The notes: a model not told the origin generated them from the sequence alone. 64,000 nt of DNA from Peptococcaceae bacterium BRH_c4a (GCA_000961585.1 LADN01000049.1:38697-102696); one strand, 5' to 3'; shown: positions 1 to 8,873, counted from the stretch's first letter. Program-made: numbers and translations.

Positions 1-107
1 ATTTTCATGCCCTGACCCCAGGCCCGCAGGGCCATTCCCAGGGCGGCTGTGGTTTTTCCCTTGCCGTTTCCGGTGAATACAATTACCAGTCCCCTGTTGT
101 CAGCCAT
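1..107 (-). CDS. cobA: Cob(I)yrinic acid a,c-diamide adenosyltransferase, N-terminal part (cut by window edge)
   Basis: The first 35 codons are visible. They read [20 protein letters not shown], continuing [15 protein letters not shown], which is the nucleotide-binding start of CobA/BtuR-type ATP:corrinoid adenosyltransferases (P-loop GNGKGKTT). The family transfers the adenosyl group of ATP to Co(I) corrinoids, making coenzyme B12 forms in the cytoplasm. ATG at 107 is preceded by GGAGTG seven bases upstream. The gene starts 24 bp after the tatD stop on the same strand and may be co-transcribed. The rest lies outside the window, so completeness cannot be judged. Confidence 0.85.
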   Translation of the reverse strand, partial: MADNRGLVIVFTGNGKGKTTAALGMALRAWGQGMK

Positions 108-131
108 CAATATCACTCCAGGTTTAAAATA

Positions 132-932
132 TCACCCTTTTACATAATTTGGGATTTTAATGCCGAAAATGCGTCCTGCATTGTCCGAGGCCGCTCTGGC
201 CAAGTCTTCCGGGGGCATACCCCGGAGGCGGGCTATTTCTATGGCAACATATTTTACATAGGCCGGCTCGTTCCTTTTGCCCCGGTATAATTGGGGGGTC
301 AGGTAAGGGCAGTCGGTTTCAATGAGAATCCTGTCCAGGGGAAGCCTTGAGGCTATATCCTTCAGCCTGGCCGCATTGGGATAGGTCACCGGGCCAGCGA
401 TGGAAATATAAAAGCCCATTCTCATACACTCCAGGGCCATATCCCAACTGCCGCTGTAGCAGTGCATTATTCCCCCCTTTTCAGGCATGCCGTCCTTTCT
501 CAATATATCCATGAGATCACCGTGAGCGTCCCTGTCATGTATCACCACCGGCATTTCCATTTCCCTGGCCAGGGCCAGCTGGTCCCTGAACAACTTTTTC
601 TGGGCCTCCCGGGGACTTAAATCACGGTAGTAGTCCAGCCCCATCTCCCCCAGGGCCACCACACCCGGCTGGCGGGCCAGATCAGCCAGCTCCTCCAGGT
701 AGCCTTCCGGCGCCTTTGCGGCGTCATGGGGGTGAACCCCCACTATGGCGTATATCCCGCCATATTTAGCGGCCAGGGACACCGACCGGCGGGAGGACTG
801 AAGATCAAAGGAGGCATTGACAATAACCGCCACTCCGCTTTGGGCAGCCCTTTTGACTGTCTCCTCCCGGTCAGAGTGAAATTCCTCTATATCAATGTGG
901 GCGTGGGTGTCAACCAATATCATCTCAAGCAT
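132..932 (-). CDS. tatD: TatD family metal-dependent DNase
   Basis: 266 aa, the usual TatD length. Metal-ligand motifs of the amidohydrolase-fold TatD family are visible: DTHAHID near the N-terminus, GEMGLDYYRD around residue 95, HDRDAHGD around 134, HCYSGS around 157 and ETDCPYLTP around 208. The family is a cytoplasmic Mg-dependent deoxyribonuclease linked to DNA repair and quality control. GGAGGTGG precedes the start; ATG at 932 is very close to it, and ATG at 923 (MILVDTHAHID) is an alternative with better spacing. In Bacillus the homologue (yabD) also follows metS, supporting the synteny seen here. Confidence 0.93.
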   Translation of the reverse strand: MLEMILVDTHAHIDIEEFHSDREETVKRAAQSGVAVIVNASFDLQSSRRSVSLAAKYGGIYAIVGVHPHDAAKAPEGYLEELADLARQPGVVALGEMGLDYYRDLSPREAQKKLFRDQLALAREMEMPVVIHDRDAHGDLMDILRKDGMPEKGGIMHCYSGSWDMALECMRMGFYISIAGPVTYPNAARLKDIASRLPLDRILIETDCPYLTPQLYRGKRNEPAYVKYVAIEIARLRGMPPEDLARAASDNAGRIFGIKIPNYVKG

Positions 933-980
933 TCCACCTCCGATGGCTCACGGGCACTACTGCCCGGCCATAATTCGAAA

Positions 981-1123
981 AGCCAGGAGTCAGAATCCAG
1001 ACATCCTGGCCGCAACAAAGCGGTCGCCAAAGAGAATGAAAACTGATCTTCCTGCCCTACTATTCAAAATTCATTCCGGTTTTCCCCATTCTGACTCCTG
1101 ACTACCGGCTCCTGGCTCCCGAC
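981..1123. repeat. Heptamer-phased inverted repeat between tatD and metG
   Basis: The left arm reads AGCCAGG AGTCAGA ATCCAGA and the right arm TTCTGAC TCCTGAC TACCGGC TCCTGGC TCCCGAC. These are variants of one 7-bp word, and the arms are imperfectly complementary, so the transcript could fold into a long hairpin. It belongs to the same class as the elements at 12.5, 14.3-14.6, 34.2 and 38.1 kb. No coding signal is seen between 933 and 1151. Confidence 0.6.
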
Positions 1124-1151
1124 AGAATAAGGTCATCAGTACGAGCTTTGA

Positions 1152-2687
1152 TCAGGCCGTCTCTATGCGGGGGAAAAGGGGATCCCCCCTTCTGACCACA
1201 GTCCCCACCGGAAAGCGGCCCCAGATAAGGGACTCCCAGGTGTGCAGGTCCGGCCTCCGGTCAATTCCCAGCAGGGGCCAAACCCTTGGGGCCATAAGGG
1301 GCATAAAGGGTGAGGTGATCACCGTGATAAAGCGCACCGTTTCGGCCAGATTATAAAGTACGGTATTCAGTCGATCGGTTGTTTCCGGGCTTTTGGCCAA
1401 AACCCAGGGGGCTGTCTCGTCAACGTATTTATTGGCCCTGGAAACCAGGCGCCAGACAGCTCCCAGCGCATTGGACAGCTCTCTTCTCTCCATCAGATCC
1501 ATAACCACACCAGGGGTTTCCGAGGCCAGCGCAATCAGTTCTTCGTCCGGCCCTTCCACCTGGCCGGGGCTGCCTGTCACACCCTTGAAATACTTGTCCG
1601 CCATGCCCAGTGTGCGGCTGACCAGATTGCCCAGATCATTGGCCAAATCTTTGTTGAGCCTGTTTATCAGGGCATCCTCGGAATAAAGCCCGTCAGTTCC
1701 GAAGCCCAGTTCCCGCAGCAGATAATACCTGATGGCGTCAACCCCGTACTTGTCTATAAGCACATGGGGATCCACCACGTTTCCCTTGGACTTGCTCATT
1801 TTCCCACTGTCCAGCAGGAGCCAGCCATGGCCCACCACCTGCCTGGGCAGGGGTATGCCGGCCGCCATCAGTATTACCGGCCAGATGATGGCGTGAAAGC
1901 GCACTATATCTTTGCCTACCAGGTGTATGTCGGCGGGCCAGAATTTTTGATACAGACCGTCATCACCGCCGTATCCCAGTGCCGATATGTAATTGGTCAG
2001 GGCGTCAACCCACACGTATACCACGTGTTTGGGATCAAAGGGAACCTTTATTCCCCAATCAAAGGTGGTGCGGGAAACACAGAGGTCCTCCAGGCCGCTT
2101 TTGATAAAGCTGACCATTTCGTTGCGCCTGGTAACAGGCTGAATGAATTGAGGATTCTCCTCAATGTGTTTTAGGAGACGATCGGCATATTTGGACATCC
2201 TGAAAAAGTAGCTTTCTTCCTTCAGCAGTTCCACCGGCCTGCCGCAGTCTGGGCAGTTCCCATCCTCCAGCCGGGCCTCCACCCAGAATGTTTCACAGGG
2301 CGTACAGTACCAGCCCTCGTAGCCGGCCTTGTAGATATCGTCCTGGCGGTACAGCCTTTCAAAAATTTCCGAGACCACCCTTTTGTGCCTTTCTTCGGTG
2401 GTGCGGATAAAGTCATTGTTGCTTATGGCCAGTCTTTCCCAAAGAAGTTTAAAACCCTCCACTATTTTATCCACATACTCCTGGGGTGTCTGCCCCCTGG
2501 ACCGGGCGGCCCTGTCAATCTTCTGACCGTGCTCGTCGGAACCTGTCAGAAACCACACTTCATGCCCGGTAAGCCTCATGAACCTGGCGAAGGTGTCGGC
2601 AGCCACTGTGGTATAGGCATGCCCTATATGCAGATTATCGCTGGGATAATAAATAGGTGTGGTGATGTAAAAAGTTTTCTTTTCCAT
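1152..2687 (-). CDS. metG: Methionyl-tRNA synthetase, short form
   Basis: 511 aa class I synthetase charging tRNA-Met. The HIGH signature is in DNLHIGHAYTT (about residue 20), KMSKSKGN at about 295, and the zinc knuckle cysteines CTPCETFW / CPDCGRP near 127-147. The anticodon-binding helical domain follows and the protein ends at IETA. It lacks the C-terminal EMAPII-like tRNA-binding domain that lengthens many Bacillus-type enzymes to about 650 aa. ATG at 2687 lies downstream of a T-box leader, so expression is expected to respond to uncharged tRNA-Met. Confidence 0.96.
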   Translation of the reverse strand: MEKKTFYITTPIYYPSDNLHIGHAYTTVAADTFARFMRLTGHEVWFLTGSDEHGQKIDRAARSRGQTPQEYVDKIVEGFKLLWERLAISNNDFIRTTEERHKRVVSEIFERLYRQDDIYKAGYEGWYCTPCETFWVEARLEDGNCPDCGRPVELLKEESYFFRMSKYADRLLKHIEENPQFIQPVTRRNEMVSFIKSGLEDLCVSRTTFDWGIKVPFDPKHVVYVWVDALTNYISALGYGGDDGLYQKFWPADIHLVGKDIVRFHAIIWPVILMAAGIPLPRQVVGHGWLLLDSGKMSKSKGNVVDPHVLIDKYGVDAIRYYLLRELGFGTDGLYSEDALINRLNKDLANDLGNLVSRTLGMADKYFKGVTGSPGQVEGPDEELIALASETPGVVMDLMERRELSNALGAVWRLVSRANKYVDETAPWVLAKSPETTDRLNTVLYNLAETVRFITVITSPFMPLMAPRVWPLLGIDRRPDLHTWESLIWGRFPVGTVVRRGDPLFPRIETA

Positions 2688-2756
2688 CGATTACTTCTTC
2701 CCCTTTCAGAAAGAAATTTCTCATAAAACAGAACACGGAATTCAGGCGCCCTGGCA

Positions 2757-2795
2757 TAAAAAAACCTCCGCCCGACAACAAGCCGGGGACGGAGG
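2757..2795 (-). terminator. Conditional terminator of the T-box leader
   Basis: On the minus strand a GC-rich stem (GCCTCCGTCCCCGG pairing with the CGGGCGGAGG side) is followed by seven or more T residues. Its 5' arm competes with T-box pairing, as in standard T-box antitermination. Confidence 0.85.
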
Positions 2796-3071
2796 CATCT
2801 TCCGCGGTACCACCCCAATTTGCCGCCGCCTCACGGCTGCGGCCTCCACAGGTATGGATAAAAAATCCTTAAACCCTGAGACCGGTAACGGGATCCCAAC
2901 CCGGCAGCACTTACATCCGCCGGGTCTGACGACACGGCATTTCGGCGCCCGGCTCCGGAGCCATGTTGGGCCGTCTGGTCCGGCGGGCTCACACCTGACC
3001 CCGCTCTCTTTGCGGACTACCCAGCTTACTCTTATCCTTCATTGCCTTTAAGTGTAGAATTTTTAACCAAC
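2759..3071 (-). promoter_or_regulatory. T-box riboswitch leader of metG
   Basis: Reading the minus strand, the conserved T-box sequence GGGTGGTACCGCGGA (2801-2816) is unmistakable. Upstream lie the Stem I features AAAGAGAG and GGTGTGAGCC. A candidate Met specifier ATG sits at 2962-2964 in the context CCAACATGG. The leader ends in a terminator hairpin (GCCTCCG...CGGAGG, then a T run). Uncharged tRNA-Met would bind specifier and T-box, favour the antiterminator and allow metG transcription. The leader begins just below a strong promoter at 3078-3106. Confidence 0.92.
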
Positions 3072-3077
3072 AGGGTA

Positions 3078-3106
3078 ATTTTACCCTCCTTTATCCCCTG
3101 TGTCAA
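3078..3106 (-). promoter_or_regulatory. SigA-type promoter for the metG leader
   Basis: Minus strand: TTGACA (3101-3106), 17-bp spacer, TAAAAT (3078-3083), placing the transcription start near 3071 at the beginning of the T-box leader. Consensus match is 11 of 12. Confidence 0.8.
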
Positions 3107-3160
3107 GTTTTCCCCGGTAAGACCGCAGAACACAATATTATCCAAAATTTAGAACACCTA

Positions 3161-3189
3161 TTGACTTTTAATGGTATCGTTGGTACCAT
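3161..3189 (+). promoter_or_regulatory. abrB promoter with overlapping inverted repeat
   Basis: TTGACT (3161-3166), 17-bp spacer and TACCAT (3184-3189). The dyad ATGGTA (3171-3176) / TACCAT (3184-3189) covers the spacer and the -10, a natural position for an operator. Autoregulation by the AbrB protein is possible but inferred. Confidence 0.55.
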
Positions 3190-3249
3190 TTAGTCACATT
3201 GATTTTGTTTCTTTCTGTCGAAGGTTGCTGCATTGAGGGGAGGGATAGT

Positions 3250-3507
3250 ATGAAGTCTACAGGTATTGTACGGAAGGTGGACGAGCTGGGTAGGGTAGTT
3301 ATCCCCATTGAGCTAAGGCGCACCATGGGCATTGACGAAAAGGACGCCCTGGAAATCTACGTGGATAACGAAAAAATCATCCTGAAAAAATATGAGCCTG
3401 CTTGTATTTTTTGCGGGAACGCAGCTGACATCCAGGACTACAAAGGCAAGCGGGTGTGCAGGGAGTGCGCACAAGCCATGGTGGACGTGGCCTCAAAGGC
3501 CGTGTAA
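3250..3507 (+). CDS. abrB: AbrB/SpoVT-like transition-state regulator
   Basis: 85 aa. The N-terminal swapped-hairpin AbrB DNA-binding domain is clear: STGIVRKVDELGRVVIPIEL, followed by RRTMGI and an EIYVD strand. The C-terminal part contains CxxC pairs (CIFCG, CREC), a typical arrangement in Clostridia-type AbrB proteins. ATG at 3250 follows GAGGGGAGGG at the right distance; the reading frame is open further upstream but has no signal there. The divergent metG and convergent rsmI neighbours match the Bacillus abrB locus. The role by family is repression of post-exponential and sporulation genes. Confidence 0.92.
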   Translation: MKSTGIVRKVDELGRVVIPIELRRTMGIDEKDALEIYVDNEKIILKKYEPACIFCGNAADIQDYKGKRVCRECAQAMVDVASKAV

Positions 3508-3536
3508 CAAATCAAGCGGTTAGTAAGTGGCCATGA

Positions 3537-3568
3537 GTCAGGGGGTTTTTATACCTCCTGACTTTTTT
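3537..3568 (+). terminator. abrB terminator, overlapping the rsmI 3' end
   Basis: AGTCAGGGGG pairs with CCTCCTGACT (one bulge), followed by seven T. The structure overlaps the rsmI stop codon (3549-3551) and could also work for the opposite strand. Confidence 0.75.
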
Positions 3569-4418
3569 TGTCCAGAAGGGCTGAGTAAACCTCTCTTTTG
3601 GGTATCCCCACCCGCCTGGAGATTTCCTTGACGGCGTCCTTGCGGGGAGTTCCCCTTTCCTCCAGATCAATAACCAGTACGGCCAACTCCTCAGGGCTGA
3701 GGAGTTTTTTTTCGGCTTTTGCCAAATCAGACTCCGAAACTCCCGATCCTTCAAGCACCAGAGTAACCTCACCCCTGGGGGGCTGGTTTTTAAATTTTAC
3801 AATGGACTCTTCCAGACTGCTCCGCCAAATTTCCTCAAAATGCTTGGTCAGCTCCCGGGCAACGCAAACCCGTCTGTTGCCAAAAGCCCGGGACAGATCA
3901 GAAAGGGTTCCGACAAGCCGGTGTGGGGACTCGTAAAAAATGATGGTCCTGTCTTCCCGCTTCAAATCCTCCAGCCGCGCCTTTCTGTCCTTTCCCCTGG
4001 CCGGGAGAAAGCCCTCGAAGCAAAACCTTTCTGTGGGAAGACCGGACACCACCAGGGCAGCCAGGGACGCACTGGCCCCGGGAATGGGAACCACCCTTAT
4101 CCCCCGGCTCACCGCCAGGGTGGCCAGCTCCTCTCCGGGGTCGGACACTCCGGGCAGACCGGCATCGGTAACCAGGGCTATGTTTTTACCTGCCAAAAGC
4201 TGTTCCACCAGATATTGGCCCTTACTGCGGCGGTTGTGTTGATGATAGCTGGTCAGGGGGGTGTGTATGTCAAAATGGCTGAACAGCTTCCTGGTGTGCC
4301 TCGTGTCCTCTGCTGCCACCAGGTCGGCCTCCTTCAGCGTGCGGATGGCCCGGAGGGTGATATCCTCCAGATTTCCGATGGGGGTGGCGCAGAGATAAAG
4401 TATACCGGCATCTTCCAT
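3549..4418 (-). CDS. rsmI: 16S rRNA (cytidine-2'-O)-methyltransferase
   Basis: 289 aa from the ATG at 4418. SAM-dependent RsmI-type tetrapyrrole-methylase fold: LYLCATPIGNLEDITLRAI at the start, AAEDTRHTRKL, LVTDAGLPGVSDPG, VPIPGASA, and FYESPHRL further on. The family 2'-O-methylates C1402 of 16S rRNA. The ATG overlaps the yabA stop (TGATG), indicating translational coupling. An in-frame TTG at 4460 would add 14 residues but lies inside yabA. Partner of holB, ricT and yabA in the conserved yaa/yab order. Confidence 0.93.
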   Translation of the reverse strand: MEDAGILYLCATPIGNLEDITLRAIRTLKEADLVAAEDTRHTRKLFSHFDIHTPLTSYHQHNRRSKGQYLVEQLLAGKNIALVTDAGLPGVSDPGEELATLAVSRGIRVVPIPGASASLAALVVSGLPTERFCFEGFLPARGKDRKARLEDLKREDRTIIFYESPHRLVGTLSDLSRAFGNRRVCVARELTKHFEEIWRSSLEESIVKFKNQPPRGEVTLVLEGSGVSESDLAKAEKKLLSPEELAVLVIDLEERGTPRKDAVKEISRRVGIPKREVYSALLDKKSQEV

Positions 4419-4747
4419 CAGGAGGACACCGTCCGTCCCTTTTGCATAAAGGCCGCGCAAAAAAGGCAGTCCCCGCCGCGGACCCCCCCGAAATATATAT
4501 TGCAGATGTGGAATCCCCTGTCATAAAGGTTGATTAGATTGTCCATGCCCTGGGGCTCCCGCCCCGATCCCTCCAGCCTTTGGGCCGTATCAAGGTCCGG
4601 CAGCAAAACCCTGGCCAGCTCATCCTTCAGCCTGGTGTTTTCTGCCTCCAGCATTTGAACCTGTCTCTTGATTTTTGCAAGATCTGCAGCAAGATCTTGC
4701 ATCTTTATTTCCATTTGCCTGATCATTTGACCCAGGGGGTGTGTCAT
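4418..4747 (-). CDS. yabA: YabA replication initiation control protein
   Basis: 109 aa. The N-terminal leucine-zipper coiled coil (about residues 5-48, [19 protein letters not shown]) mediates tetramerisation in the family. The C-terminal zinc-binding domain shows CNIYFG and GDCLFC, diagnostic for YabA. Known role: binds DnaA and DnaN and restrains re-initiation. ATG at 4747 follows GAGGGGAGAAA. The unusual feature is that the upstream ricT frame stays open through the first 128 bp of this gene. Confidence 0.93.
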   Translation of the reverse strand: MTHPLGQMIRQMEIKMQDLAADLAKIKRQVQMLEAENTRLKDELARVLLPDLDTAQRLEGSGREPQGMDNLINLYDRGFHICNIYFGGVRGGDCLFCAAFMQKGRTVSS

Positions 4748-5564
4748 TTTCTCCCCTCGCTCCCTTAGGAGTTATTTCGTTACTGGAAAAATCCTTAATG
4801 GCTTTACTCTCTTTCAATTCAACGGCAACAGTCTTTTTAAATATATTGATGCCAATTACCCTTCCCTCGCCAAGGGGGGTTACCACCCTGCTTCCCACCT
4901 CAGGAAACTCTTCCCGGGCAAGTTCATAGGTATCGTTTTCATACTTTAGGCAGCACATCAGGCGGCCGCATATTCCTGAAATCTTGGTGGGATTCAGTGA
5001 AAGATTCTGATCCTTGGCCATCCTTATGGAAACCGAGGCAAAGTCTGAAAGCCAGGTGGAGCAGCAAAGCTCCCTGCCGCAGCAGCCCAGCCCCCCCATC
5101 ATCTTGGCCTCATCCCTGACACCTATCTGCCGGAGTTCAATGCGGGTGCGGAAAACGGCTGCCAGATCCTTTACCAGGTCCCGAAAATCTATTCGCCCCT
5201 CGGCGGTGAAATAAAATATTATTTTATTTCCGTCAAAGGTCTGCTCCACACTGACCAGCTTCATGGGAAGGCCGTGGGCGGCTATTTTGTCCAGTCCCAC
5301 CTGATAGGCCCTGGTTTCTTTATCCCGGTTCTCTTTCAATTGTTTTCTGTCTTCATCGGTGGCCTTCCTCAATACTTTTTTGAGGGGCGCCACAACCTCT
5401 TCATCGGGCACATCCGCCGTGCCCACCACAATCTCACCATACTCTATACCCCTGGCGGTTTCCACTATAACATCCTCTTCCACCACAAAAACCATCTCAC
5501 CAGGGTCGAAATAGTATATTTTCCCCGCCTTTTTGAACCTAATCCCCACTACACAGTAAGACAT
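4620..5564 (-). CDS. ricT: RicT/YaaT, PSP1 domain protein
   Basis: 314 aa. The PSP1 core is clear: [30 protein letters not shown], the [20 protein letters not shown] stretch, then cysteine motifs CCGRELCC and CGRLMCC. In Bacillus, YaaT works in the RicA/F/T complex (Fe-S bearing, Y-complex) affecting RNA processing and the phosphorelay. The start at 5564 has GGAGGAGG upstream and begins 4 nt after holB stops; the 26 codons upstream in frame are holB sequence. The tail after [10 protein letters not shown] (about 45 residues, low complexity) overlaps yabA by 128 bp, which is longer than usual. Confidence 0.92.
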   Translation of the reverse strand: MSYCVVGIRFKKAGKIYYFDPGEMVFVVEEDVIVETARGIEYGEIVVGTADVPDEEVVAPLKKVLRKATDEDRKQLKENRDKETRAYQVGLDKIAAHGLPMKLVSVEQTFDGNKIIFYFTAEGRIDFRDLVKDLAAVFRTRIELRQIGVRDEAKMMGGLGCCGRELCCSTWLSDFASVSIRMAKDQNLSLNPTKISGICGRLMCCLKYENDTYELAREEFPEVGSRVVTPLGEGRVIGINIFKKTVAVELKESKAIKDFSSNEITPKGARGENDTPPGSNDQANGNKDARSCCRSCKNQETGSNAGGRKHQAEG

Positions 5565-5568
5565 ATAG

Positions 5569-6576
5569 TTAAAATACCTCCTCCAGCCGGACGACATCCG
5601 GGTCTTTTCCCGCCAGCCGCAGGAAAAGAGCCTCCAAAGCAATCTGGACGTTGGCGCTGGCTGCCAGCGCGCCTTTGGCCCGCTCTATATCATTTATTAT
5701 TTCCACAATCCTGCCGGTGGTGAAACATCCGGCCAGTCCCTCTGTCTCATTTCCTCTGTCCCAGTTGATCAGGTGCCTGCCATCCGTTTCATTATACAAC
5801 ATCACGTCACGGAACCAAACAATGATCATCTCCAGAAGGACAAGCACATCTTCCCTTTTTCCGGCGGTTTCACCGGCCAGTGCCAGAACTTCCTCCACCG
5901 TCCCGTTCAGCCTGCGGATAACCTCGTATGCCCGGTCCCTGGCTGAAATGCCCCCGGATAAAAGGCTCAGGGCTTTTCCCAGGCTTCCCCCGGCCAGTGA
6001 CGCCGCCATAAGGACTTCTTCTTCCGGCACTCCCGCAATCCTTATCATACCCTGAACAAGCTGGTATTTCAACAGGGGCCGAAAGTACATATGCTGACAG
6101 CGGGATATGATGGTGGGAAGCAACGCCTGGGGCCTGGCCGAAACCAATATTATAATTACCCCGGGCAGGGGCTCCTCCAATGTCTTAAGCATGGAATTGG
6201 CGGCCTCCACCGTCATCAGGTCGGCCCCATCCACTATCCTCACCGTCCACCGGCCGGTGGCCGGGCCCATTTGGACACTTGCCGACAATTGCCGGATCTG
6301 GCTTATTTTCACGCTGGAACCCTCCGGGTTGATCACCGACACATCCGGGTGCAGGTCCCGAAATACCCTCCGGCAGCCGTCACACTCCCCGCAGCCGTCA
6401 CCTTCCACCGGGCGCTGGCATTTAAGGGCGGCGGCAAAAGCCATGGCGGCGGTGATTTTACCCACCCCCCGGGGCCCGGAAAAGAGGTAGGCATGGGACA
6501 CCCTTTCCGAAACCAACGCCCCTCTAAGGTTTTTTATTATATCATCATGTCCGATTATATCTCTCAGTAAAATCAT
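5569..6576 (-). CDS. holB: DNA polymerase III delta' subunit
   Basis: 335 aa clamp-loader AAA+ subunit. Visible: IIGHDDIIKNL, Walker A-like GPRGVGKITAA, zinc-binding CGECDGC, VRIVDGADLMTVEAANSMLK, TLEEPLPGV and the SRC motif (IISRCQHM). The residue after the P-loop lysine is Ile rather than Thr/Ser, in keeping with delta' subunits that do not need to hydrolyse ATP. ATG at 6576 is chosen because GGAGGAG lies 8 nt upstream; a GTG at 6603 would include that RBS within the protein. Sits between tmk and ricT as in Bacillus. Confidence 0.93.
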   Translation of the reverse strand: MILLRDIIGHDDIIKNLRGALVSERVSHAYLFSGPRGVGKITAAMAFAAALKCQRPVEGDGCGECDGCRRVFRDLHPDVSVINPEGSSVKISQIRQLSASVQMGPATGRWTVRIVDGADLMTVEAANSMLKTLEEPLPGVIIILVSARPQALLPTIISRCQHMYFRPLLKYQLVQGMIRIAGVPEEEVLMAASLAGGSLGKALSLLSGGISARDRAYEVIRRLNGTVEEVLALAGETAGKREDVLVLLEMIIVWFRDVMLYNETDGRHLINWDRGNETEGLAGCFTTGRIVEIINDIERAKGALAASANVQIALEALFLRLAGKDPDVVRLEEVF

Positions 6577-6615
6577 TGTCCCCGCTCCTCCGCCCAGATT
6601 CACGAATTGGCAGCC

Positions 6616-7233
6616 TTAGCCCAGTATACCGTAAACCGCCGCAAGAACCCTGAGAAACAGCTCTTCCGCAGGTGCGGCGGAGTCCAATACAAGGTAGTGA
6701 TGGGGGCTCTCCTGGGCCAGGGCCAGAAATCCGTTCCTTACCCGCCGCAAGAACCCGACCCCTTCCTTTTCCATGCGGTCGGCCGGCCGGGTAAGCCTGG
6801 ATATGGCCAACAGGGGGTCAATTTCCAGCAGAACAGTAAGATCCGGGGTTAACCCCCTACAGGCGTACCGATTCACATTTTCCAGGAAGCCTCTGTCCAG
6901 CCCCTTGCCCCATCCCTGGTAAGCAAGCATAGAATGGGAGAAACGATCGGAAATAACCACCGATCCGCCCCGCACCGCCGGGAGTATCCTTTCGGCCACC
7001 AACTGGGCCCTGGCCGCCCCATACATGAGTGCCTCGGCCACCGGGTCAATGGGCCCGGGGCTGTATAGCAAAACATTTCTCAGGCCTTCCCCCAGCCCGG
7101 TTCCCCCAGGGTCCCTACAGATCACCACGTCACGTCCCTTTTCCGTCAGTGCAGCGGCCAGCAGATCAACCTGGGTGGTTTTGCCGGACCCGTCTATTCC
7201 CTCAAATACAATAAAAACACCTTTTTTACTCAT
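6616..7233 (-). CDS. tmk: Thymidylate kinase
   Basis: 205 aa, standard length. P-loop FEGIDGSGKTTQ at the N-terminus, DR motif ISDRFSHSMLAYQG around residue 92, and LLEIDPLLAISR. Phosphorylates dTMP to dTDP in the cytoplasm. Expected place between the Orn/Lys/Arg decarboxylase gene and holB. Confidence 0.95.
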   Translation of the reverse strand: MSKKGVFIVFEGIDGSGKTTQVDLLAAALTEKGRDVVICRDPGGTGLGEGLRNVLLYSPGPIDPVAEALMYGAARAQLVAERILPAVRGGSVVISDRFSHSMLAYQGWGKGLDRGFLENVNRYACRGLTPDLTVLLEIDPLLAISRLTRPADRMEKEGVGFLRRVRNGFLALAQESPHHYLVLDSAAPAEELFLRVLAAVYGILG

Positions 7234-7267
7234 TTATTCCCGGTGTTCCTTTCAGGGATTTCACATT

Positions 7268-8716
7268 TTATTCCAGCACCCTTATATAATCCAGCGCCGG
7301 GTGGTCCGGGCCCTGAAAGCCAGCCCCGGCCTCCCTGGCTCCGCCTAAATAATTCACCATGGCGGGGGTTATCTCCTCCCCGGGAATAAGAACCGGTATT
7401 CCCGGCGGGTAAGCAGCCACCCATTCCGCGCATACCCGTCCGGCTGAATCTCCCAGCCTCACAGGCCGCGAGGGGGCAAACCAGGCCTCCCTTAATTTCA
7501 TCACCGCCCGGGCGGAAGGAATTTCCGGCGCAGGCAGAAGGGCACGGCCCTTCCCCTCCCTGACTGCCAAATCACCCAAGACCTGCGCCAGCTTCCGGCA
7601 GTCCTCCCGGCCAATCCCCGGCCCCAGCGCCAGTACAATATTATCCCTGTCGGCCATCTCAACAAAAATACCGTGACCGGTCAGCCACTGGGCGGCCTGG
7701 TATCCCCGGATGCCTGTGCCGCTTACCCGCACCACCACCCTGGAGCGGTCATAATCAAATACTCCGTCCCCATCCAGGAACCGGGACCCGAACACCTCCA
7801 ACCCCCTGATGCCGGACAGCCATTCCCTGATCTCAGCGGATATCTCCAAAACCTCCTGCCACAGGTCAGTCCCCCGAACGGCCAGTTGCCGGCGGGCCGC
7901 ATCCAGGGAGGCCATCAGAATATACGAGGGGCTGCTGGTCTGTATAAGTTTGACGGCTGCGAACACCCTGTCCCCGTCCAGGAAAGGCCCCTTGATATGT
8001 AAAATGGAGGACTGCGTAAGCGATCCGCCGGTTTTGTGCATGCTCTGCACGGCGGCGTCGGCCCCTGCCTCCAGCGCCCCCAGGGGGTACTGCGGGTGAA
8101 AGTACAGGTGGCAGCCGTGGGCCTCATCGGCCAGCAGCGGCACCCCGGCAGCCCGGGACAGGCGGGAAACCCCGACAGTATCTCCCACCGTTCCGTAGTA
8201 GGTGGGGTGAATGCAAAGAAGGGCGCAGGCTCCGGGGTGATCTCCCAGCGCCCTTTCAATTGCTGCAGTTGGTACCCCGGCAGCGAAATTAAAGCCCGGA
8301 ACCACGGTGGGAGCGATAAAAACCGGGTCAATGCCGGCCAGTATCAGCCCCCCTATTATTGAACGGTGGCTGTTTCTGGGTAAAATAAGCTTGTCCCCCG
8401 GCTTACCGACCGCCAGCACCAGGGCCTGCAACCCCAGGGTGGCGCCATTGGCCAAAAAAAAGCTCCTGTCGGCCCCAAAGGCCCGGGAAGCCAGTTCCTG
8501 TGCCCTGGCTATAACCCCGGTGGGGCTGTTCAGGTCATCCAGTCCCGGCAGCTCGGTAACGTCCATTGAAAAAACGGCGCCACCCAACGCCGCAGCCAAA
8601 TCCGGAGGAACCCCCCTCCCCCCGCCGTGCCCCGGCACGTGGAATCTTGACGGGGAAGAACCGGCATATCCCAAAAGGACCTCTAGCAGCGGTGTTTCAA
8701 ACTGGCTTTTGTCCAT
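7268..8716 (-). CDS. Aminotransferase class I/II-fold Orn/Lys/Arg decarboxylase (YaaO-like)
   Basis: 482 aa PLP enzyme of the Orn/Lys/Arg decarboxylase family. N-terminal HVPGHGGGRG, then DVTELPGLDDLNSPTG, LADEAHGCHLYF, and the PLP-lysine motif QSMHKTGGSLTQ at about residue 228. The C-terminal OKR domain follows. The homologue at this place in Bacillus is yaaO; substrate (Arg, Lys or Orn) cannot be told from sequence. First gene of the minus-strand run to rsmI, with a promoter at 8747-8774. The coding sequence is GC-rich relative to the AT-rich promoter region. Confidence 0.88.
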   Translation of the reverse strand: MDKSQFETPLLEVLLGYAGSSPSRFHVPGHGGGRGVPPDLAAALGGAVFSMDVTELPGLDDLNSPTGVIARAQELASRAFGADRSFFLANGATLGLQALVLAVGKPGDKLILPRNSHRSIIGGLILAGIDPVFIAPTVVPGFNFAAGVPTAAIERALGDHPGACALLCIHPTYYGTVGDTVGVSRLSRAAGVPLLADEAHGCHLYFHPQYPLGALEAGADAAVQSMHKTGGSLTQSSILHIKGPFLDGDRVFAAVKLIQTSSPSYILMASLDAARRQLAVRGTDLWQEVLEISAEIREWLSGIRGLEVFGSRFLDGDGVFDYDRSRVVVRVSGTGIRGYQAAQWLTGHGIFVEMADRDNIVLALGPGIGREDCRKLAQVLGDLAVREGKGRALLPAPEIPSARAVMKLREAWFAPSRPVRLGDSAGRVCAEWVAAYPPGIPVLIPGEEITPAMVNYLGGAREAGAGFQGPDHPALDYIRVLE

Positions 8717-8746
8717 AAAACTCCCATCAAAACAAAATTAAAAATA

Positions 8747-8774
8747 ATTTTATCATGTTCAAAAAGAAGCTCAA
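8747..8774 (-). promoter_or_regulatory. Promoter for the decarboxylase-tmk-holB run
   Basis: Minus strand TTGAGC (8769-8774), 16-bp spacer, TAAAAT (8747-8752), about 30 bp upstream of the decarboxylase ATG. Confidence 0.55.
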
Positions 8775-8810
8775 GTGTTTTTAAACATATTACCAACATT
8801 TAATTTAATA

Positions 8811-8839
8811 TTACTTTTTTTAATGATGCAAACTATAAT
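8811..8839 (+). promoter_or_regulatory. Probable promoter for the small gene at 8874
   Basis: Perfect -10 TATAAT at 8834-8839 in AT-rich DNA; the -35 (TTACTT, 17 bp upstream) is weak. An optimal AGGAGGTGAT follows at 8861-8870. Confidence 0.5.
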
Positions 8840-8873
8840 AAATTAGATTAGCGTAAACAAAGGAGGTGATCCC

